Positions 1 through 12,600 of a stretch of 64,000 nucleotides of DNA are shown here, in pieces; position 1 is the first letter of the stretch; every line of letters starts with the position of its first letter. The stretch lies in NCBI GenBank assembly GCA_002104985.1, contig MCGO01000022.1, forward strand, positions 62,001 through 126,000, written 5' to 3'. The notes under the pieces are model-generated. The model saw only the letters and a list, made by a program, of their open reading frames with translations, had not been told where the DNA came from and did no database searches. The translations under genes and the position numbers were made by a program. Source of the DNA: Rhizoclosmatium globosum. Its lineage: Eukaryota; Chytridiomycota; Chytridiomycetes; Chytridiales; Chytriomycetaceae.

Positions 1-685
1 AAATTCATCACAAAGAACACACAGCTGTCCGACATCTCTGGATTCATAGCTTTTACAATACAAGTGCAGCAGTTGTTGGCTTCGTCATGGCAAGCGTAGC
101 TGTACTGGCTCCTTTCACTTCTGGTTTCTTTGGCAAAAACGCTTCAACAGTTCAATGGACATCGCACCACTTTCTGTATTGGGGTGCATGGCTTCCGCGC
201 TTATTATGTCTCATATTTGGCTCAAAAAACGGACTGCTGTATCAGTCCATAATAATTTGGCTCTTTCGATTTCTGGCCTGATTATTGGCTCAGTTGTTTC
301 AGTTGGCTTCATAATTGGAAACTTACCTATGATGTACTTGGTCGGCGCCATCGGTGTTGCCAGGGTTTTGGTTTTCTCTGTGTATGGAGGATTCCACGAA
401 TATCTTACTCCAACGCAGAATGAGATTGTTAGATGCGCAATCATTGTTGCACTTTCCGTATATCCTACTGTTCTTTTGTTGGATATTATTCTGGATATTG
501 CCAGAGCAACGCTGGGAATGGTTATGGCAGTTATGGCACCAGCTTTGATTGCGTACACAGGGGCAATTATTTTGCCAATATTTGTTGGAATCGAAAGCAT
601 GAATGGTCGACGCATTCTTGTGATTGGTTTGACTATAGCTGCTATATGTTTGTCTATCTTCTCATTGATTCGCGCTTCAGTTTAA
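1..685 (+). CDS. M28-type vacuolar membrane protease, C-terminal membrane part (partial, frame break)
   Basis: Only the C-terminal transmembrane half of a Pff1-like M28 metalloprotease lies in the window; the catalytic domain would be upstream. The last 70 residues align with the C-termini of the two complete M28 genes at 16-20 kb (YPTVLLLD versus YPLLMLTD, then NGRRILVIG versus QGRRIILLG). The frame starting at base 3 carries AAVVGFVMASVAVLAP and the NAST motif seen as NAS in the paralogues. Near base 154 the match jumps to the frame starting at base 2 and runs to the TAA/TTTAA stop at 683-685. One missing base there explains the jump. At least four hydrophobic segments are visible. Alternative: a true pseudogene. 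Confidence 0.8.
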
Positions 686-772
686 AGTTAAACTGGAATC
701 ATTCAGATGTGGAATATGAGGCAATTTTCTGATTCTAGTCAAAACGTTGCATATATTCTATTTTCGAGATGT

Positions 773-2172
773 TTAATTTAAATTCCAATCGACTTTCTGC
801 ATAACCACAAAAGATTCATAAGGTGCGGCTTTCCCTGTTCCCGCAGCACCAACTCTCGGTGAATCAGAATCTGTCCTGACAAGATTCAAAGATGCTTTAA
901 AGTTCATGACAGATGCATATTCATTGATTAGATGCCGCCAATAACAAGCTGTCGCAGAAGGAGTTAAGTATCGATTCCTCAACAATGTCCACGAGTTATC
1001 CCGAACAAGTTTTTGAAGTGTCACATTCTTAAGCAAGGATTCCATAGTCGTTGGAAGATTCTTCTTGAATGGCGGAGGTACTCGTATAATGTTCTGATTC
1101 GGAGATCCAGTTGTGTAATTGAGAAGGTGATGGAAATGCTGCTCCCACTCAAGTTTCCGGTCAGTACAATCGAGTTACAGGTCAAAAGATACTTAAAGCG
1201 CCCTGAATACGTATAACCTTCCGTTTGGAGGAGATACTTATAGAGACAATGATTAGGAATGGTTTTGTGGTCAGTAAGTCCTTTGCATTCTGGCTTTTCG
1301 GGAGTTGATAGACAAGACCATCGAAGCTCTTTTATATCAGCCCATGCATTGGTTGCAAGTTCCAAAGCTTCCTGTCCAAATTGTTAAAGTGAAGGTTTTT
1401 AAAAGAGGCCACAAACCTTCCGCTCAGCGAAATGCATTGGCGCGCCTCTCCAAAACAATTTATCTTCTTTCGTTACAGATCCTGCTTTTACACGAGCCTC
1501 GATATCCTCAACTTGGTCCCGTAACACGTCATACGACAAGACTCCAACTTCCGGCCACGCATTGAAGCCAAAGTCAGGCATCAACCACGCAACATTATTT
1601 CCAACTTCTCTCGCGAGAGAAAACACGGGGCCAGCAAGCTCTTCACCACCCTGATCGCTAATGTTGATGACAAACTCAACATCTGACAGAGGCTGGGGAG
1701 ACACACTGATTATTCGATTTAAATGATCGAGGATGAGCAAGGCGCGGTTTATGTTTGGATGTGACGGGCGGTATTCTTTGATGTACAACTTATTTGCGAT
1801 AATTGCAACATGGACTTGAAAAGCAGGGTGATTTGAAGGGCCGCGAAGGAGGGAGTATATTCTCGTTATATCAGTATAGTCAACTCCGCCGTGGGTTTTG
1901 TAGAATTGGGTGGTTTTTGTAATTGGGGCGAAGAGGGATGGGAAATGGTGAAGGCATTCAGAGTGTGTTAAGCGAAGGTTCTTTGGGTCAAGTTTAGAGG
2001 TATTGTTCAATGGTTGTTGGGCTTGGATTTGGTTGACCTTTGATTTGGTTTGCGGGATATTGGCACTGTGGTTGGATCCAAGTTCTGATGATTTGGCTGA
2101 AAGCAACAACCAGAGCAACAATCCGAGAGAAGCTAGCAATACAGTCAGTCTGGTTCTTCCGCCCGAAAGCAT
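773..2172 (-). CDS. GT90 (CAP10/POGLUT-like) glycosyltransferase
   Basis: Type II membrane glycosyltransferase of the GT90 (CAP10) family, expected in the Golgi/ER lumen; sugar and acceptor cannot be told from sequence. The ATG at 2172 is followed by a hydrophobic signal anchor (residues 8-25). Family motifs in order: PDFGFNAWPE, FWRGA, HKTIPNHCLYKYLLQTEGYTYSGRFKYLL split over the segment 1371-1160, and WEQHFHHLL. A 45-nt GT-AG intron lies at 1372-1416. Around 1155-1165 the frame shifts by one base between CNSIV and RKLEWEQ; exons sum to 1355 nt, one short of a multiple of three, so one base is missing. Predicted length about 451 aa, normal for the family. Stop codon at 773-775. Confidence 0.85.
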
Positions 2173-2288
2173 TGTTGAATCTTCAAGTCAAAGTTGTGCC
2201 AAAATTGGAAAAATGAAGAAGACCAAGCGTGAGAACAAATAACCCTCTTAATTGCATCTGAAAACTTTATTAAATAAACGCGACATCC

Positions 2289-5200
2289 TCATTTTCGTCT
2301 ATAAATGTTCTTCCCCGCTGAAGTCGAAACGTAAAAGTTTGCATCCACAACAAGAGGAGGCGGTCTTTCAATCCTTGAGCTCGACTGATTCGACGAAGGA
2401 ATGCTTGTTCTCAGCACAATTGTTGGACGGCCGTTAGAATTTGATCCTGAACTTGGTTGAATACGAACTCGTTTTGGCGATGGCTGTACAAGATCAGAAA
2501 AAAATATATGGTTTAATGTCTTACCTTCTCTTCAGATCCTGATGACCGTTTCTCTTTATTCGAACTGGCTCCATCCAACATCGGAAGTCGAAGCTTTATC
2601 TTTGGACGTCGGCTTGATTCCTTTTCCTCGCATCCAGGGCATTTATACGTCTCCTCTGCTCAACTTCCTCAGGTTTGACACCAACGCAAGAGAAGTGGAA
2701 CCATTCATCGCAAACGTCACATCCAATCATGTCGGAAACACCAAGCTGTCGACAAGTGCCACAAGGTGTTGGAGACTCGTTGTCTATCTCTGAAGGTACA
2801 GTACTTTGCACAGACACCTCTCGAACTTCCCGTCGGAATTCACACAGCTTGTCGTACAAAGCGTCAGCTACAGTGTTGCTGATTTCAAACGCAAACCCTT
2901 CCAAAGCCCGTAATTCGTCCTTGATTTCGTCATATCGGCTTTTGTCGCAGTCTCATTCAGTTGACTCACGCGATTCCTCCAAGGGTCAACTTGTTCACCA
3001 ATAACTTCAATATTTCTGAATCCGGAAGTACCAATGCTGAAGAATCCCTTTGAGACAATAATTCAATCAATTGATCCAATGATAAACGATTCGGTTTGAT
3101 GCGTTTGAAAACCGTTTCGGTATCGCATATGGGACAGACGTAATCCTGTAGTCCCTTCAACACATCATCTTCAATCCAAGACACTTTGAGTGATATACAA
3201 CATTACAGTCCTGCAAGTAACATGTTCGTGCCTTTAACATTGGTTCCGCTTGCTCTACAGAAGCAATGATACCCGTTATGATCATGAATGGAGACTCCAC
3301 TAATAATATTTTAGCATCCTCCACTTCCTTCGGCGTTTCTGGGCCATTTGATAGAGCCTTAGAAATGGCATCACGTAACGTTTCTGTTCTTCTCACGGCG
3401 TCGGACAAAACTCCAATCTCATGACAATCGAATGGAAGCTCTTCAACCTTATTCAGCCATTCCTTCGCAGATTCGAGTGTCCGTTTCTCTACTTTTCTAT
3501 TCTTGACTTAATTTGACTAGATGGCGAGTCCAATTTCGTGGTGCTGCCTAATTCAAAGAACGCATCTCCGAAATACTGTCTCACGCCAGAAACCCACTTC
3601 TCCGCTTCATGGACAACCCTTTTAAAGCAACACACTCCTCCATAACAAATCCACACACGTCCTTCTCACCACTTGTCACAAGAGTTTGCATATCGTGTAA
3701 TGGTGGGCGGTGATGACCCGCGATAAGGGACGTGTATCGTTTAATCCACTCCTCCGGCGCTCTGGCAGACTCTGCGACACGGGATTGAAGTGCTCGAAGT
3801 GATTCGTCCGTGTACCGGATCCGCATGATAATAGCTTTTGTGGGACATTCGCAATGGGATTGGAGTTGTTCCACGTGGCGGTAACAGACGACTTTTGGTG
3901 CGTCAGTTGTAGCTGTGTTCTCAGCGGCGCAGGCGAGGCCAATTGAAGTGCAGAAGCAGTAGGCGCGACAGACTTCACAGAATATGTCACGAGATTGGGA
4001 GGTGAGGGATTCGGTTTCGATGATTTCTGTCATATGGGCGGCATGGGCAGAACGGATTTTGGCGCGCGCGGTAAGCTCGCGGTCACAGAGAATATCGATT
4101 TCGGGCTTCAACCTGTTCAACATCTATCAGTTGTTGAAGGGAAAACAACGATTGCTGATTTTTACCATACACTCGTCTTGACACTTGAATCCTTCAACGC
4201 AGTTGCAATCACAAGTTCCTCATGTGAAAATACAGGCTGCTTATGAAACTTGATATATCTGTCAACACAACTCAATCCGTACGGCAGCCAACTTGGAATC
4301 GCAAAGTTAACGGCCTCCGCAAAGTTAAGCTTCAAATAATAATCAGTGTGATTCAGTTATAAACTTCTCAAAGACAACCTACCCCTTGATTAAAGCCAGC
4401 ATGATAAGCCCTCGGAAAAGTAATCACAAACTCCCCAGCCCTCTGATCAACACTAAAACACTGTACACCGCCCTCCGCAAGATGCTTCGGCCCCATAATC
4501 GTTGTCAAATGAAACAACAAATCAGGGTTCGCCACAAACAACTCTGGACATTTCTTCTTCATCAACACTTCGAATCGGACCGCGTCTGAAGCAGGGATCC
4601 CATACCACGTCTTCGTGTCGCCAAAATGATTATAGTTGATGGAATATGTGTAATGATCTTCCGTATGCCAGCAAAACGCTGAGAAAGCCATTCCTACGTA
4701 TAACCAGGGAACCATCATGCCGGAGATGTCGTTACGAATATTCGTGAAAAGGGAAGATTGAAGGATTGGAAGGTTGTTGAGGTTCCAAGGACAGTGGGAG
4801 TATGGATTTGATGGATCACGTTCGGCACTTGGGAATCCACTAAAGAGAATCGTAAGTAAAAAATAGTTCACATTTTCGTCCGACAAAACTATTCCTCCCT
4901 CGCTGAGTAAAATCCTCGCTCTCGTTTCATGGGGAAAAAAACCATACCTTCCATGCACGGAGGAATGCAAATCAGCACCATACTGTACTCAACACCATCC
5001 TCATTAAACCGATCCTCTTCAACAAGTTTCCAAAACTCTTCCTCCATCTCTTCTTCGCCCACATAGACCTTCCCATCCAAACTCCCTGTCCCCTCCTGTT
5101 CCCTCTTCCGCCTGAAATACGATTCCTTGAACCCGTCAGCAACTTTCTGGAATTGCGCGAGAGATTGGAGAGAGCCTTCTTGGAGGAACCCGAAATCGTC

Positions 5201-6460
5201 GCCGTGGGTTTTAAGGCAGAGTGCACAGTACCATTCGTGGGGTGGGAGGGTTGTTATGGTGGGGTAAGGCAGGTTGTGTGGAATCGCATTTTGCATTCAT
5301 CGCATTTGAGAAGTTTGACGGGGTGGGTTGTAGTTGCTGAAAATGATGTTGGTGGGTCAATGTGTTTGCCTTTGTTGCATATTTGACAGTTCTGTAGAGT
5401 GGGGATATGTTAGGTCATTTGACATGTATGTATTCTGGATGACTTAACTGATGAAACGGGGATAGGTGCTTTGTCGACATCCTTTTCGTTGTGTTCTGCT
5501 ATTCTCTTCATCATTCTTCCTTGGGATGTCATCATTCTACCCATGCCCATTGATTTTGGAGCTCCGTTGTTATTTTCGTTTCCAGAAAGAGAAAGTGAGA
5601 GATTTGCAGCCACGAATCGTTCATATGGGTGTATTGAGTTGACATATGTATCCCAATCAAGTTGACTGAAGAGGCGTCACCGAGGGACGTGGCTATTTCC
5701 AGCCACTTATCTTCTTTAGAAACCTATCATTGGGAGGCAGGGTGAGTGAGTCAGTAGTAGACAAGATCTGAATGAATGTTTGTTTGGTGTCATTCCATGT
5801 TCACTATCCAACTGTCTTCATCGAATAGTCACCAAACTGCGTCCGCTGAGCGCTGATTTCAACTGCACTGGCTGAAGGTAATAAGCTTTACTCGTGTGCT
5901 CTCACTCCGCTAACTACTGACAAGATTCGAGTACGTACTTGAGCGAATCCGCCCTCTTTTCAACCTTCTTTTTCAAGATCCAGAGATCCAGAGGTTTGTT
6001 ATTTGAGAGATGGGCACTCGTTGGAAGCGGTTGTTTCTAGACTGTTGGTGAAAGAGTTCCAGCTGGTCAAGGTAGTTTACAGTGGACCTCGAAGCGCCGT
6101 CGATTGAGTTTAGTTTCTGGATTCTAGTTTCGAATCGAAAGAGCTGTTGGTTGGAATTGGCAGAAAGAGGCAGGTTATTAGGCTGAAACACAAGTAAAAG
6201 CCCAGACAAACACACGTTCTGGTCCACGTGAAAGCCCGGCGTCCACGACTTTGGCGGAACTACTTTGACGATTCCGGCTCGTTCGCCTTGGCCCGGATCG
6301 ATTCGATGAACTCGAGTGGATTTGCCCATTCTTTTAACGTTGGATGGAACACGGGCGCCGACTGGGCGCCAAAGACACGGCGACGGTTGTTTGAAGGTGG
6401 TGGTGCGTGTGGTGGTTGCCACTTGGAGGCGGTCGTGGTGGCGAGGTTGAGGTGGTCCAT
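2289..6460 (-). CDS. KDM5-like histone H3K4 demethylase (JmjN-ARID-PHD-JmjC-C5HC2-PLU1-PHD-PHD), many frame breaks
   Basis: Nuclear Fe(II)/2-oxoglutarate histone lysine demethylase of the KDM5/JARID1 family. Domains in order on the minus strand: JmjN (6360-6210, APVFHPTLKEW then GIVKVVPPKSW), ARID (about 6090-5620, ending YVNSIHPYERF), PHD1 (5395-5200, CQIC..CDEC..H..C..CALC), JmjC (4840-4280, FCWHTEDH with the H-x-E pair and the distal His in FPRAYHAGFNQG), C5HC2 zinc finger (3990-3800, CEVC to CYRHVEQL), PLU-1-like helices (3750-3250), PHD2 (3230-3110) and a C-terminal PHD (2780-2610, CGTC to CPGC). Introns are short (for example 2484-2524); the ARID is split by a longer intron (about 5725-5940). 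At least ten single-base losses interrupt the frame, yet all domain residues persist. Start ATG at 6460, stop at 2289. Confidence 0.88.
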
Positions 6461-6712
6461 TGGGATTCGAACTGTCAAATGGAAGACTTCTTTTTACTCA
6501 ACAATTTATAGCACAAATGTATACACGCTAGAATCACTACTCAACGATTCAAGCTCGCTTCTTATCCCACTGAAGGCGCTCACGGGCTTGAGCTGCTTGG
6601 TATTTGAACTATCCCGCACACAAATAAACCTCGAATCATGCTTCCATCCTGACCAAGGGATACAAGCACAACCTCGGTATCGGCCAACACAAGCAAACTC
6701 TTGCAGGGTGCG

Positions 6713-9225
6713 TTATTGTGATGGAATCGGGGTTTCCTGTCTGCTGAATTTCAATCTGTAACTGGGCAACATGGTTTCTCGCACGCGGTTTCCAACAAAG
6801 AGGCATGCACAGAGCCATTCCAGCTTTCCAGGCAGTTTCGGCGATTGTTTTTCAACCAATTGAGGGAACGATGTTGTCAGAAACGTGAGAGCGCTTTCAT
6901 GGTTTGTGACAGAGCGGGTATCTTGCGGTGGCAACTGCTGAACATCGACAATAGAGCCGAGAATCGTTTTCTTGATACTCCATTGGTTATTGACATGAGT
7001 GAATCGTTTGGTGGCGTACTTTAAGTCCAGCCCATATGCAATTTCTGGTTCCTCTGACACACCCAGGCAAACAGACTGATCCTCTTGGAACGCGCTCTGT
7101 CGAGTCAAGAAAACTGACAAGTCTCCTGCCTTTTCCGCTGCCTCCGCGCAAAGTCGTTTCCACACAGTTTCCAAATTTTCCTTGTAATCTGCCACAATCT
7201 CACTTTGATATGGCAGAAGTCCCAGCATTCCATAAGCTCGATCTTGCTCAACGTACATCGCCGCCCCTTCATCAAGTCACATATCTGTGCCAAACTCAAC
7301 TTGCGCTCACCCAGACAACTACCCATAGCGGCTGCCCCAAGTTGCCCAATATCCTCAACGCATGTTGTCCACCCTCACTATCCAACCCATCACGATACGC
7401 TCTCCACGCCCAGAACAACCTTTCCTCATCCAAACTCAACCACCGCCCTCGATGAAACACAATTCTCCTCGCAACAACATCTCCTGTAAAGTACATACCC
7501 GCTCATACCACTCAGTCCTGCCTCCCTGAATCTCATCATCCACATACGCAGCAACAACCTCTGCCCTTCCAAAACATCCCCCATTCGTCCATACATCTTT
7601 ACCCTCTCCTCCACACCTCCATCCCCTTGATGTATACAAAAAACATCAACCCAACAATATCCAACCCCAACCCTCTCACAAATCGCAACCAAAGCCCTAA
7701 TCACTTCTCCGCCACCCTCGCCTCCCAAACTCCACCACCCGCTTCCCCATCCCTCACCTTCACCGTCACAAACCCATCACCTCTCCCCCCTTCCACCCGC
7801 CACCACCATAACTCAAAGCAACATACCCACCCCCACTCGCATCCCACCGCGACAAAACCTCTCCCCTCCCACCACTCTCCAAAACCTCCAAAACCTCACG
7901 CACAGAGACAACTCGAACGGGCCCAACCTCTTGCACAGGCGTCTCACTTATAGTTCCGATCGTGTTTGTAGAGCTGTTGAGTTTCCGCGTGGAGAGTAAG
8001 GAGGTTCTTGACGCGGATGCTGATTTCGCGCGGATTGTTGATGTGGTTGAGGTGGAGGGAGGGAGGTGGGGGAGGGGGTGTTTTGGACCTGCGCCTAGTT
8101 TTGATTTGTTAATCGGAGGTTCGGGAGGTTTAAAAATGGTTACTTCGTGCGCGAGCGTAGGATTGGGTCGGGAGCTGTTGGTTGGGTATAGGAGCTAAGG
8201 ATTCTTTTGAGGTTGATTTTATGCTTTTTGAGGAGCCACGGTTGAAGGGTTGAGGTTGTTGGATTGGAGGTGCAGTTATTGAATCTGTTTTGAAGAGAGA
8301 CTATATAAAGATGGTGCAAGTTTGATAAGGAAAAGTACCTCGTGAAGAACGGATGTTTTGATGTTGTTGCTGCTGCTGTGTTTGTTGAGGTAGGTTTATG
8401 GGAGCAAGTGATTCCTTGGATCCCACTATAAAAACGTATTTCAGCTCCAAATGATACACAAAAATCAAACTCACTTCTCGAAGCTCGCTTTACCAACATA
8501 GTACTACCCCCCGTTCCCTGCGTATACTTGCGATCCAGTGCAGGCGCCAACGATTCTTTCGATCCCACTGAAGCAACATATTTAAAACAAATCCTGAATT
8601 AACAAACGAACTAACTCCTTGAACTTTTCTTGGCATCGCACTGCTCTGTCCGTGGGTATACTTTCGATCCAACGCAGGTGCAAGACTCTCGTTCGAATCC
8701 TTCTGCGCCACAGTTGTTGTTATTCGTCGAGCCAATCCAACTACACCGAACCCAGGTGTAGCTGATTGTTGCTGAATACTAGGCGCCAGGGATTCCTTTG
8801 ATGAAGCTGGGAAATGGTTAAGGCTTGAAAATGCCTTGACTGAAAACTACTCAACTCTTACGACTCTTTGTAGGAAATCGATTCAAAGTAGCTGTGGAAG
8901 ATGTATTGGGGTTGTTGGGTAATCGAGGGAATGAGTCTTTTGTGGAAGCTATTACAAAAAAGCTCCGAATCAGCTTCATATTACGCTTGAATAAACAAAT
9001 TACATAACGTGGTACGAGAAGCTGTTCTTGACTTCAGCGCTGTTCTAGATCCATCTACCATGCTCATTGTATCAGCGCCACACTCAAAAGTAAAAACTCA
9101 CAATTGGACTGCATTTTAGTTCCGTCTGCACCACTACTGGGAACTGTAGATTCGTTTCGTAGAGAAGGAAGGGCGGGAACGTTCGAGTCTGAAGGGTCGT
9201 CGTCATGTGGGTTGTATGGTTCCAT
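6713..9225 (-). CDS. HET-domain protein with exon-borne SKESLAP repeats
   Basis: Heterokaryon-incompatibility (HET) domain protein, a family tied to non-self recognition and cell death in filamentous fungi. The HET core is read across frames: YVALSYGGGGW (about 7820), YCWVDVFCIHQ (about 7650), VVAAYVDDEIQ and WYERVCTLQEMLLRGELCFI (7560-7445), and AMYVEQDRAYGMLGLLPYQ (7265-7200). At least four single-base losses lie inside it (near 7570, 7460, 7330, 7265). The N-terminal half is Ser/Pro/Gln-rich and split by several short introns. It repeats an SKESLAP motif four or five times: near 8795, 8690, 8550, 8410 and 8200. Two copies extend to ESLAPALDRKYT. The ATG at 9225 begins MEPYNPHDDDPSDS; stop at 6713. 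Exact exon joins are uncertain. Confidence 0.75.
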
Positions 9226-9505
9226 TTTTGGAAAGACTCTGAATACCTATGGCAAGATGAATTCGGAATAAGTTAATTTATCAGAAAAAGATCAGAACAT
9301 CATCTTATATTGAGTGATGAGATAATACAATGGCTTTATAGCAAGTGGAGATCTGTTAAACGTAGTGTGTACACTTTAACACTTCGATAGGCCGCTACTT
9401 ACGACACCATTCACATTTTTCGTATCTAATTTGTCACAATTACAAATTCATTTCTTTTAAATGTTTAGATTTCTGGCTTGTTCAATCAATCATTTAAATT
9501 GAGTC
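9226..9505. promoter_or_regulatory. Divergent promoter region between HET gene and M28 gene
   Basis: This 280-nt AT-rich gap separates the start of the HET gene (9225, minus) from the ATG at 9506 that I assign to the interrupted M28 gene (plus). It would serve both promoters. No specific factor site is recognised. Confidence 0.4.
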
Positions 9506-9507
9506 AT

Positions 9508-9516
9508 GGAATTGGG
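9508..9516. repeat. Target-site duplication, left copy
   Basis: GGAATTGGG here recurs at 15952-15960. It lies directly after the AT of an ATG that restores the M28 reading frame. The duplication may be 8 bp (GGAATTGG) or 9 bp. Confidence 0.75.
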
Positions 9517-9545
9517 GGAGTAGTGGGAGGAGGTGAGGTGGAAAA
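9517..9545 (+). repeat. Left terminal inverted repeat of the transposon
   Basis: Contains TGGGA then GGTGAGGTGG, matching the complement of 15923-15951 with the same spacing from the duplicated target site. Confidence 0.65.
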
Positions 9546-9607
9546 AATCTGTTTTGTGAGAGATGGTGAGAGATGGGAGAGATGGGAGAGATGAAACAGA
9601 TTTTTCC
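9540..9607. other. Long hairpin in the left end of the transposon
   Basis: GGAAAAAATCTGTTT (9540-9554) is complementary to AAACAGATTTTTCC (9594-9607), with a one-base bulge. The loop is made of GAGAGATGG-type repeats. It may be a transposase binding structure or a promoter element just ahead of the ATG at 9666. Confidence 0.6.
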
Positions 9608-9665
9608 AGAGAACAGATGCTGATTGGCCAGCTTCATCCCCGAATAAGAAGAGCCGCCAACCGCA

Positions 9666-12600
9666 ATGGCACCACCACCAACACGGCTTCGGACACCCGA
9701 CGAAGAAGCCATCGCAGATAGGACCGTATTTGACGAAACCGACGAGGCACTCGAAGCAGAGAGTGCCGACATTGACCGCCTCAACGGCTACGCAGTCGCC
9801 GGCGTCGAACTGGCATCGGGTTCAGGCGCCACCCCCACTCCAGCCACGACGAAGAAGGGCAACAACGCCTTCTTCAATCCAAACCCGGGCTACGTTCCGA
9901 ATACCTCACAGGCAAAACTGTCTTGGGCATCACCAGAACAGCTCGCGTTTGCTGAGTCCGTCGCCCTCCGAGTCACTGGCAATAAAAAGACTAAGCTTGA
10001 ACCATTGAAGCGTCCAAAGGTTCGTGTCAAAGTGTTTTGTAACTGTGTTGTAATCTTCAAACTTATAGCGCGACTGGACATGGGAAGTTGATGGCACGTA
10101 TCCAACAACATCAAAAGGAGAGAAGATTCCAAACTTTAAGGCTCCTCAGCTCGCTGACTATTGCTACAAGAAGATTGTCGTTTTCTCGCCTCTGGAGCAG
10201 TTTCCCGAAGTATGTTCGACGTGTCTCGTTAATCCACTCTGATTTGACCTAATACGAACATAGGACTGTGCTAATGTAAAATGTCCTTCTTGTGGCAAAG
10301 CCAATACTTGGAATAAGGCGGGTTTATCGAATAACTTTCGAAATGCATTTGGTGTCTCCGATCGTGAGATGGTTATTGGCCGGAAGTACAAATGCGAACG
10401 CAATAATGGCTGCAATAAAGTTTTTAACGCGTGGAATCCGAGTTTCTTTGCCGCATTGCCAGACATTGCTCAAAATGGTTTGTCTCGTTCTTGACACGAT
10501 TTAGCTAACTTTCTATGATATAGATTTCCCATATCTCACCAATTTGGATGAGAATAATACAGCTATGTTCATTCATAAAGACCTTGTTGACAAAATTCTG
10601 TCGGAGCACCATCAAATCGGATATGCTGGTCTTTATAAATCTATCCGGCGACCCTATTTCCACTCCTTTCTTCAGAAAATGGTTTCGTTTACCGCTGCGC
10701 TGAAAGCATTTAAAGATCGTGGATTTGTACCAGTACCTGGAAGGCTGACACAACCAACAATATCTTCATTTGCTGCCGCGAAATCACCCGGAGAACCCCT
10801 TGCAGGCCGGCCAATACTTGACGAAAATATTCCCACTCTTCGGGATTACTGTATTAATCCCCACTGCTATAATGGTGGATGGCCAACGTATTCCTTTTTG
10901 AGGGATTTTGTCATCAAGCAACATCAAAAAATCATTCAACCGATTTGTGATCGCGTTCAGCGGAATGTGACCGGAAAGACTCTTGCATATGACGTGCACA
11001 AAAAGATGACCAAGTATGCCCAGGTGGAGGGAAACCAGCCGTTCGCTGGTTTGGGAGCCACGATGACGGAAACGAAAGAAGTACCTGTGTGGGGACTATT
11101 GGCCCGTGAAGCTGAAGAGGATGTCAAAGAAATGGTCGGAGACTATCCACAAAGATTAGAGGCAAAGGACATACGTCTCTCTGCCATGTTTCTTGATAAC
11201 TGCTGTTCCTTTGCTCGGATATTTAGAGATATTTTTGGCGACCAGTCTCTTGGAGTGTTTTTAGACCGAGCACACATTATGTTTCGATATTCAGACCTCG
11301 TTTCGACCGATCATCCACAGCGAGAAACCTTCCTCAAAGAACTGTCACATTGCTTCGCATTCAAGGTTGCCCTTTTGGTTATTATGTTGTGTTAGCAGCT
11401 TACCGTCTTGTTTAGGAACAAGTGCCAGCAGATATGCGCTTTCCAGTCCGTACAAATAAGGATCGAAACTTTGTCACTCGCTCGTATGAAGCTGCGGAAG
11501 TGGAGCAGAAGTTATCGCATATGATTGAAACTCTATCCACCAATGTGCCACCTTTCTTTGACCACAGCGCAATGCTAGCCATGCATGAAAACCAGCTGAT
11601 TCATGTCACAAAAGGTTGTGTTCTATTTGGAGCCAAGAGTCGAAATGATGAGTATTGCATTCGTCGTGAAGGAAGTGTCGGGTTCCTCACGCCTCAAGGC
11701 ACTTCGTCGCTTGAAAATATGTTTCGGTGGATTATGGCTGGGAATTCAAAAGTTCCTGTCGGACCTGGAACTACTATCATGCGGCTGGAACTGGCGTTTC
11801 TCAATGTCAATGTCACTTCTGGGTCACAAATTCGAGGCGATAAGTTTCTTCAACAATCTGGAGGCGCATCAATCCGCTTCGACTTTATCGATTATATTCT
11901 GAATGAACAACGCTCGATGTTTCCTCTCCTTGCGGCAAACTTTCCTCTCTGGCCTGGCGAATTCGGGAAACCAATTCCTAAAGTTTCAGCTTCGCTGGAT
12001 CCAAAAAAAATAGAGTTGATTGGAACGGGAGTGATTCCGGAAGTTGTTCGAGCATTGGCTCCAAAATCAGCACTCCCTCGTGCAGTACCCAAGGCTTCTC
12101 AGGTTACAGAGTTTACAAGTTCAGACTTGCTTTATGAAGGTGTGGTTGAGTGTTGAGTTTGCCTTTTTCTCAACTTTTCTTTCAGAGCGAGCAGTTAGTA
12201 TCTCGGCAGAGAGTACCCAAGCCCAATTTGGAGACCGGGATCGGCCATTGCTGTGTCATCGCACATCTGCCACGGAATTTCTCAGCGACAATAACATCGA
12301 ACATGTTCTGCTGAGTGGGCTGACTGACAACGAAAAGGTGCTGGCTGACACACTGTTAAGCCTAACAAAACTATCTTCGAAATCGAATGACACTGCATTT
12401 CAACGTATGTTCCTTCTTTGGAATGCAAACAGCGATGTCATCGATTCTGTTGATATCCGAATCCTGTCACATTGGACAATACTGAAGACCATAGTTAAGA
12501 ATCGTGAAAAGGCAGCTACATATCGTGCGGCTATAGCATCTCGTCCCGTGGTGCCTATGCAATACACCCCACCCTTGAGCAACACTGGTCCTCCGATTCC

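Noticed and set aside
211..615. Minus-strand 134-aa open frame
   Set aside because: Shadow of the M28 C-terminal coding region, which is supported by two paralogues.
5973..6422. Separate 149-aa protein
   Set aside because: It contains JmjN and ARID pieces of the KDM5-like gene and reads through a short intron.
2289..6460. KDM5 gene as a pseudogene
   Set aside because: More than ten frame breaks, but all domain residues including the Fe-binding motif are kept and all breaks are one-base losses, so sequencing error is favoured.
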